Source of the DNA: AG-339-G14 sp902553315
GTDB taxonomy: Bacteria > Pseudomonadota > Gammaproteobacteria > Magnimaribacterales > AG-339-G14
Direction: 5' to 3'
DNA: 64,000 bases
Assembly (NCBI GenBank): GCA_902553315.1
Contig: CACDKN010000005.1
Location: 40,628 to 104,627 of the forward strand
Position 1 is the stretch's first letter. Every line of letters starts with the position of its first letter. The notes under the pieces are model-generated. The model ran no database searches. It was given only the letters and a program-made list of their open reading frames with translations, and had not been told where the DNA came from. The translations under genes and the position numbers were made by a program. Below, piece after piece: positions 60,082 to 64,000 of the stretch.

Positions 60082-60231
60082 GACAAGATGATGGTAACGC
60101 TTTGCCCAAAACTTTAATTTAACATCATCCTGTCATTAAAATGGGTTGATGCCAGTGACATCAACCCGATATACCTGAGATAGGAGAGATTTCTGGGGAG
60201 AAAAAAATCTCAGGTTTCAAGTAATATTACT
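60082..60231 (-). ncRNA. Structured leader candidate upstream of phrB
   Basis: A run of symmetrical elements in the 226-base gap between phrB and the enoyl-reductase-like gene. On the minus strand from 5' to 3': a 12-base palindrome AGTAATATTACT (60220-60231); a 9-bp stem (60207-60215 with 60173-60181, 25-base loop); a 9-bp stem with a 7-base loop (60159-60167 with 60143-60151, GGGTTGATG/CATCAACCC); and a 12-bp stem (60123-60134 with 60082-60093). The last pairs fully only as minus-strand RNA, by one G-U in place of an A-C mismatch on the other strand. It ends 7 bases before the phrB ATG. This favours a cis-acting phrB leader; a terminator array or repeat is also possible. Confidence 0.4.
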
Positions 60232-60300
60232 CTTACTCAATGAATAAACGGGTTATAAATATAAAAAAATTAGTTATTAAAAGTTATAAGAAAATTTGCC

Positions 60301-61470
60301 TTAATTGAATCTTATTCCAGCGTTTTTCAACCTTTCAATTAATGGTTGGCCTAGACCTGATGCAGGTGTTAAAAACCCACCAAAATTTTCTCCTCCAGGA
60401 AGATCATTGCAAAGTGCAATCGTTAAAGCTGATTCACATACCATTTTTGAAGTGGATTTATAGCCTGGGTCTCCATCTCCATAAATTGTTGAAACCTGCT
60501 TTTCTCCATCCTCTGCTTCTGCAATGAATACACCCTTAAACCAACCTTTTTCTTGAATTTCTGTTGAAGGCCCTTCTCCTGGTTTTGGCAAAAACCTTCT
60601 TACTAAGTGTTTTAAAGGCGTTGAAATTATTAAAAAAGCCGCGATTAACCCGAATGTAGCTAGCCTAGCTGCTGATTTAGATGAATATGCTCCATGCTCT
60701 TTAAAGGTAAAATTAGCTCCATACGGTTTTTGACTCATCTCCATTAATGCCGCAGACCTTCTCACAACCCTTGTATTAGCAACGGCAAACAAACCTAATC
60801 CAGACCATTTTTTGGCTTCATCTATCCATTTTATTTTTATCGAATCTTTACTACTTTCTCTTTGGAGCTCAGAAACTGAGCCCTTTGGATTCAATAGGAA
60901 TGGATCACGCATCTCTTTTGGCAATCTTCCCATAGTGAAAATTGATTCAATAGTTCCTCCAGAAGCACCTCCAAAAGCTGAATGGAAAACCTCTACTTTT
61001 TTAACTGCTTTGTTCATTTTATTTATTGCAAACAAAGTTCCTAAATCAGAGGGTAAAGAATCATACCCACATGAGGGAATAATTCTTACCCCTCTAGCAA
61101 CAGCTTCTTCAAGATAAAGATCCATTTGCTTTTTTACCCAATGGTTCTCTCCGGTAATGTCAACGTAATGAGTATTCTCGAAAACACAGGCTTTCATTAG
61201 TAATGACCCATACTTTGCATAAGGACCAGCAGTGGTCAACAAAACTTTAGTTGTCTTCGCTATATCGCGTAATTCTTCGTAATTATTTGCATCGGCAATT
61301 AACATGTCACAATCTAGATCTAGCTCCATTTTTACCTGTTTTAATTTATCCTCATTTCTTCCAGCAATTGCCCAAGATAAATCAGGATAATTTTCTTTTA
61401 AATATTTAGCACAAAGTTTTCCTGTAAAACCGGTAGCTCCAAAGACTAAAACTTTATATTTTCTTTCCAT
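60301..61470 (-). CDS. Saccharopine dehydrogenase-like / trans-acting enoyl reductase family protein
   Basis: A 389-residue protein with an N-terminal Rossmann fold: VLVFGATGFTGKLCAKYL (8-25) and AIAGRNEDKL (about 34-43), then TTAGPYAKYGSLLMKAC, DITGENHWV and IIPSCGYDSLPSDLG. A hydrophobic helix (about 270-290, FGLIAAFLIISTPLKHLV) suggests membrane binding. It resembles the Mycobacterium trans-acting enoyl reductase and human SCCPDH rather than lysine-pathway saccharopine dehydrogenase. Likely a lipid reductase. It is divergent from the CurA-like gene across a 67-base gap with an AT inverted repeat. Confidence 0.85.
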   Translation of the reverse strand: MERKYKVLVFGATGFTGKLCAKYLKENYPDLSWAIAGRNEDKLKQVKMELDLDCDMLIADANNYEELRDIAKTTKVLLTTAGPYAKYGSLLMKACVFENTHYVDITGENHWVKKQMDLYLEEAVARGVRIIPSCGYDSLPSDLGTLFAINKMNKAVKKVEVFHSAFGGASGGTIESIFTMGRLPKEMRDPFLLNPKGSVSELQRESSKDSIKIKWIDEAKKWSGLGLFAVANTRVVRRSAALMEMSQKPYGANFTFKEHGAYSSKSAARLATFGLIAAFLIISTPLKHLVRRFLPKPGEGPSTEIQEKGWFKGVFIAEAEDGEKQVSTIYGDGDPGYKSTSKMVCESALTIALCNDLPGGENFGGFLTPASGLGQPLIERLKNAGIRFN

Positions 61471-61480
61471 AATTTTCTCA

Positions 61481-61500
61481 AATATATTTTTAAATATATT
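61481..61500. promoter_or_regulatory. Inverted repeat between divergent oxidoreductase genes
   Basis: AATATATTT (61481-61489) and AAATATATT (61492-61500) form a perfect 9-bp inverted repeat with a 2-base centre, flanked by CTCA before it and GTGAG about 9 bases after it. It lies in the gap between the enoyl-reductase-like gene (minus) and the CurA-like gene (plus) and could be an operator shared by both. AT-only composition makes chance likely in this genome, so the confidence is low. Confidence 0.3.
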
Positions 61501-61537
61501 ATATTGTGAGAGTATTTAAAAATTAATTGGAGATATT

Positions 61538-62563
61538 ATGATCAATAAACAGTTTAATTTAGCGAAAAGACCAAATGGAATGCCTGAAGATGATTGTTGG
61601 GAGCTGCAAGAAAATGAAATACCTGATTTACTTGAAAATCAAATATTAATTGAAGTTAATTACCTTTCTGTTGATCCTTACATGAGAGGGCGCATGAACG
61701 ATATGAAATCATATGCCGAGCCAGTAAAGATAGGTGGCATTATGGTTGGAGAAAGTGTCGGAAAAGTTATTCAATCTAGATCTGAAAAATACAATATTGG
61801 AGATTTCGTAACTGCTCATTTAGGATGGCAAACACATATAGTTGCTGACGATAACAGTTTATTTGTTAGAAGAATTTATCCTGATCTTGCACCAATACAG
61901 GCATTTCTTGGAGTAGCTGGAATGCCTGGTAGAACGGCGTATTTTGGTTTATTAGATGTAGGAAAATTAAAACCTGAAGATACCGTAGTCGTCTCAGCGG
62001 CATCTGGAGCTGTAGGCTCAGTAGTGGGTCAGCTTGCTAAATTAAAAGGATGTAAAACAATAGGAATCGCTGGAGGCAAAGAAAAGTGTTCATTTGTTAA
62101 AGACGAAATGGGATTAGATCATGCTATCGATTATAAATCTGGAGATCTTGAAAAGAGTCTTAACGATGCTTGTCCAAATGGTATAGACATCTATTTCGAA
62201 AATGTTGGTGGTGAGGTCTCGAACGCAGTAGCGCCTTTAATTAACCATGGAGCTAGAGTTCCTATTTGTGGTTATATTTCTGCTTATAATTCTTTTAATC
62301 CTGATATGGATAGCAGAGATGACCTTCCTGAAACCCCCTTTGATGTTTTTGGTTCTTTAGATCCAGTTCCAGAGCACAGGTTTTTTGTAGTGACTGAATT
62401 TATGGACAAATGGGATATGGCTACCAAAGAACTTACAGAATGGATTAGAAAAGGCGAAATAAAATATAAAGAGTCTGTTTTAGAAGGATTTGAAAATATG
62501 CCTCAAGGTTTGAGAAACGTGCTCTCGGGTAAAAATTTTGGAAAACAGTTAATTAAGGTTTAG
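61538..62563 (+). CDS. NADPH-dependent curcumin/2-alkenal reductase-like MDR protein
   Basis: A 341-residue medium-chain reductase of the PTGR/CurA group. KRPNGMPEDDCWELQENEIPDLLENQILIEVNYLSVDPYMRGRMND opens the protein as in CurA; VVSAASGAVGSVVGQLAKLKGCKTIGIAGG is the NADPH-binding loop; YFENVGGEVSNAV is the subgroup signature. No structural zinc cysteines are seen. It reduces alpha,beta double bonds in unsaturated carbonyls. GGAG precedes the ATG. Divergent from the enoyl-reductase-like gene, so both may handle unsaturated lipid carbonyls. Confidence 0.92.
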   Translation: MINKQFNLAKRPNGMPEDDCWELQENEIPDLLENQILIEVNYLSVDPYMRGRMNDMKSYAEPVKIGGIMVGESVGKVIQSRSEKYNIGDFVTAHLGWQTHIVADDNSLFVRRIYPDLAPIQAFLGVAGMPGRTAYFGLLDVGKLKPEDTVVVSAASGAVGSVVGQLAKLKGCKTIGIAGGKEKCSFVKDEMGLDHAIDYKSGDLEKSLNDACPNGIDIYFENVGGEVSNAVAPLINHGARVPICGYISAYNSFNPDMDSRDDLPETPFDVFGSLDPVPEHRFFVVTEFMDKWDMATKELTEWIRKGEIKYKESVLEGFENMPQGLRNVLSGKNFGKQLIKV

Positions 62564-62581
62564 GTATTTAAAGATAAAAAT

Positions 62582-63454
62582 TTAAGAGTTTATTTCCTCA
62601 AAAATAGCTTTACCTATTTCAGCTGGACTTTTTACAATTCTTACTCCGGCAAGCTCCAAAGCTTTAAATTTATCGATTGCTGTTCCTTTGCCACCCGAAA
62701 TGATTGCTCCTGCGTGCCCCATTCTTTTTCCTGGAGGCGCGCTTACACCTGCAATATAAGATACTACTGGTTTATTAATTTTTTCTTGGATATATTCAGC
62801 TGCTTCTTCTTCTGCTGTTCCTCCTATTTCACCAACCATAACAATCCCTTCTGTTTGCGAATCTTCTTCAAACATTTTTAAGATATCTATAAAGCTCGAT
62901 CCTGGAATTGGATCTCCTCCTATACCCACACAACTGGATTGACCTAATCCAATTGCGGTTGTTTGATCTACTGCTTCATAAGTAAGGGTCCCTGACCTAG
63001 AAACAATTCCTACTTTTCCTTTCTTGTGAATTTCCACAGGCATTATCCCCAATTTTGCTTCTCCCGGGGTTATTACCCCAGGACAATTTGGACCAATAAT
63101 CTTGACTCCCATTTCATCTGCCTTTGCTTTTAAATACAGCATATCAAGTGTTGGAATTCCTTCGGTGATTACAATGACTAACTTTAACCCAGAGTCTAAG
63201 GCATCATTTATTGAATCTTTACAATATGGAGCTGGTACAAATATTATCGAAGTATCTGCGCCTGTGCTTTCAATTGCCTCTGAGACATTTTCAAATACGG
63301 GGCGGTCAAGATGTATTTGCCCTGCCTTTCCTGGAGTCACTCCACCAACAATTTTAGTTCCATATTCAATTGATTGAGAACAATGCAACGTAGCTTGAGA
63401 ACCAGTAAAACCCTGACAAATAGCAATTGTATTTTTGTTAATAAGGATACTCAT
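62582..63454 (-). CDS. sucD: Succinyl-CoA synthetase alpha subunit
   Basis: A 290-residue subunit (E. coli 289) that binds CoA and carries the phosphohistidine. CQGFTGSQATLHCSQSIEYGTKIVGGVTPGK at the N terminus is the CoA site, IGPNCPGVITPGE follows, and MGHAGAIISGGKGTA holds the phosphorylated His (near 246). Its start overlaps the sucC stop by 4 bases. It makes ATP or GTP while turning succinyl-CoA to succinate in the TCA cycle. Confidence 0.98.
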   Translation of the reverse strand: MSILINKNTIAICQGFTGSQATLHCSQSIEYGTKIVGGVTPGKAGQIHLDRPVFENVSEAIESTGADTSIIFVPAPYCKDSINDALDSGLKLVIVITEGIPTLDMLYLKAKADEMGVKIIGPNCPGVITPGEAKLGIMPVEIHKKGKVGIVSRSGTLTYEAVDQTTAIGLGQSSCVGIGGDPIPGSSFIDILKMFEEDSQTEGIVMVGEIGGTAEEEAAEYIQEKINKPVVSYIAGVSAPPGKRMGHAGAIISGGKGTAIDKFKALELAGVRIVKSPAEIGKAIFEEINS

Positions 63455-64000
63455 TCAGATAGTTCCACAGCTTTTTTTGCTGCTTTAGATAAATCTAATT
63501 CTGTGAAGACATTCAATTTGCTCTTCTCGAGAAGGGTCTTTGCAATTTCTGAGTTATTGCCTTTTAAACGAACAACAACTGGTATCTTGATACCAACATC
63601 TTTGATAGCGGAAATTATTCCTTCTGCAACGACATCACATCTCACAATTCCGCCAAAAACATTAATCAAAATTGATTTAACTTTTGAGTCTGAAATGATT
63701 ATTTTGAAGGCCTCAGTTACACTTTCTTTATTCACAGCCCCACCTACATCAAGAAAATTTGCTGGAAATCCTCCTGCTAATTTAATAATATCCATTGTGC
63801 CCATTGCCAGCCCTGCTCCATTGACCATACATCCAACACTTCCATCCAAAGTTACATAATTTAATCCCCACTTGGAAGCCTCTAACTCCAGAATATCTTC
63901 TTGGGACTCATCTCTCATTTTTTTTATCAAATCTTGTCTGTAAAGAGCATTGCTATCTACATTAATTTTTCCATCCAAACACTTTAGCTTTCCTTGATAT
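63451..64000 (-). CDS. sucC: Succinyl-CoA synthetase beta subunit, C-terminal part (cut by window edge)
   Basis: The last 182 or so residues of SucC, open through the right edge. The reading frame continues upstream past the TTG at 63976-63978 as ...GKLKCLDGKINVDSNALYRQ, matching the E. coli ICLDGKLGADGNALFRQ stretch, so that TTG is internal and not a start. GCMVNGAGLAMGTMDIIKLAGGFPANFLDVGGAV and NVFGGIVRCDVVAEGI are the ligase-domain signatures. sucC-sucD is the usual order; sucAB would lie further right. Confidence 0.97.
   Translation of the reverse strand, partial: YQGKLKCLDGKINVDSNALYRQDLIKKMRDESQEDILELEASKWGLNYVTLDGSVGCMVNGAGLAMGTMDIIKLAGGFPANFLDVGGAVNKESVTEAFKIIISDSKVKSILINVFGGIVRCDVVAEGIISAIKDVGIKIPVVVRLKGNNSEIAKTLLEKSKLNVFTELDLSKAAKKAVELSE

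Noticed and set aside
60182..60215. Resemblance of GGAGAGATTTCTGGGGAGA...ATCTCAGG to a glycine riboswitch
   Set aside because: The spacing is too short and the core around the conserved CGAAGG and GCAAA segments is missing. It would also read on the strand away from any glycine gene.
63374..63859. 161-residue plus-strand frame opposite sucC/sucD
   Set aside because: The opposite strand encodes clear SucC and SucD motifs; the plus frame is a composition shadow.
1..64000. Mobile elements, prophage, CRISPR arrays, tRNA or rRNA genes
   Set aside because: No transposase, integrase, spaced direct repeats, cloverleaf candidates or rRNA stretches were found by eye on either strand. A tRNAscan or IS search would settle it.

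Overview
The window is AT-rich (roughly one third G+C by eye) and very densely coding. It holds 63 genes that I can support plus one doubtful small ORF, on both strands. There is no rRNA, tRNA, insertion sequence, prophage or CRISPR array. Gaps are mostly 0-60 bases and many stop/start codons overlap. Protein sequences are gammaproteobacterial in type (LexA, CysB/ThrH, FimV-like, PhhB, Prc, GuaC). The conserved order leuCDB-asd-fimV-truA-trpFBA-accD-folC-cvpA-purF points the same way. Low G+C, extreme compaction and many acyl-CoA dehydrogenases, glutathione transferases and a photolyase fit a streamlined marine surface-water gammaproteobacterium such as the SAR86 clade. That placement is inference from style, not a database match.

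Layout. (1) 1-12554, minus strand: one collinear run from aroC through leucine, aspartate-semialdehyde and tryptophan genes to accD, folC, cvpA and the start of purF. (2) 12608-18271: a HAD hydrolase, then cysB-thrH-prpB-prpC-prpD (methylcitrate cycle plus a sulfur regulator). (3) 18272-25933: back-to-back cysB/lexA promoters with a LexA operator, then lexA, topA, pyrD, an SLBB export protein, nadK and a VUT-family transporter. (4) 26011-32480, plus strand: a paired acyl-CoA dehydrogenase, MazG, an acyltransferase, Prc protease and exonuclease III, meeting tadA-def on the other strand. (5) 34218-44820: pgi, then an accessory stretch with three GSTs, a CmcJ/NvfI-like oxygenase, a secreted SGNH protein, a desaturase, an Mpo1-like protein, an Nmad3 protein, a PhlG-like C-C hydrolase, DoxX, an FMN hydroxyacid oxidase and a flavodoxin-fold reductase. 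(6) 44886-52433: guaC, guaA, guaB, an MFS carrier, phhB and fumC. (7) 52525-64000: aldolase/adducin, a WecA-type transferase, an HCCA-isomerase-like protein, a carboxylesterase lipoprotein, a third acyl-CoA dehydrogenase, a thioesterase, photolyase, a membrane enoyl-reductase-like protein, a CurA-like reductase and sucCD.

How it fits together: acyl-CoA dehydrogenases, methylcitrate enzymes, fumarase and succinyl-CoA synthetase suggest oxidation of fatty or branched substrates through propionyl-CoA into the TCA cycle. Complete amino-acid routes support a free-living heterotroph. The most unusual items are the GST-GST-DoxX-PhlG-Nmad3 operon, the LexA operator that contains the -10 box and touches the lexA start codon, and a block of inverted repeats just upstream of the photolyase gene.
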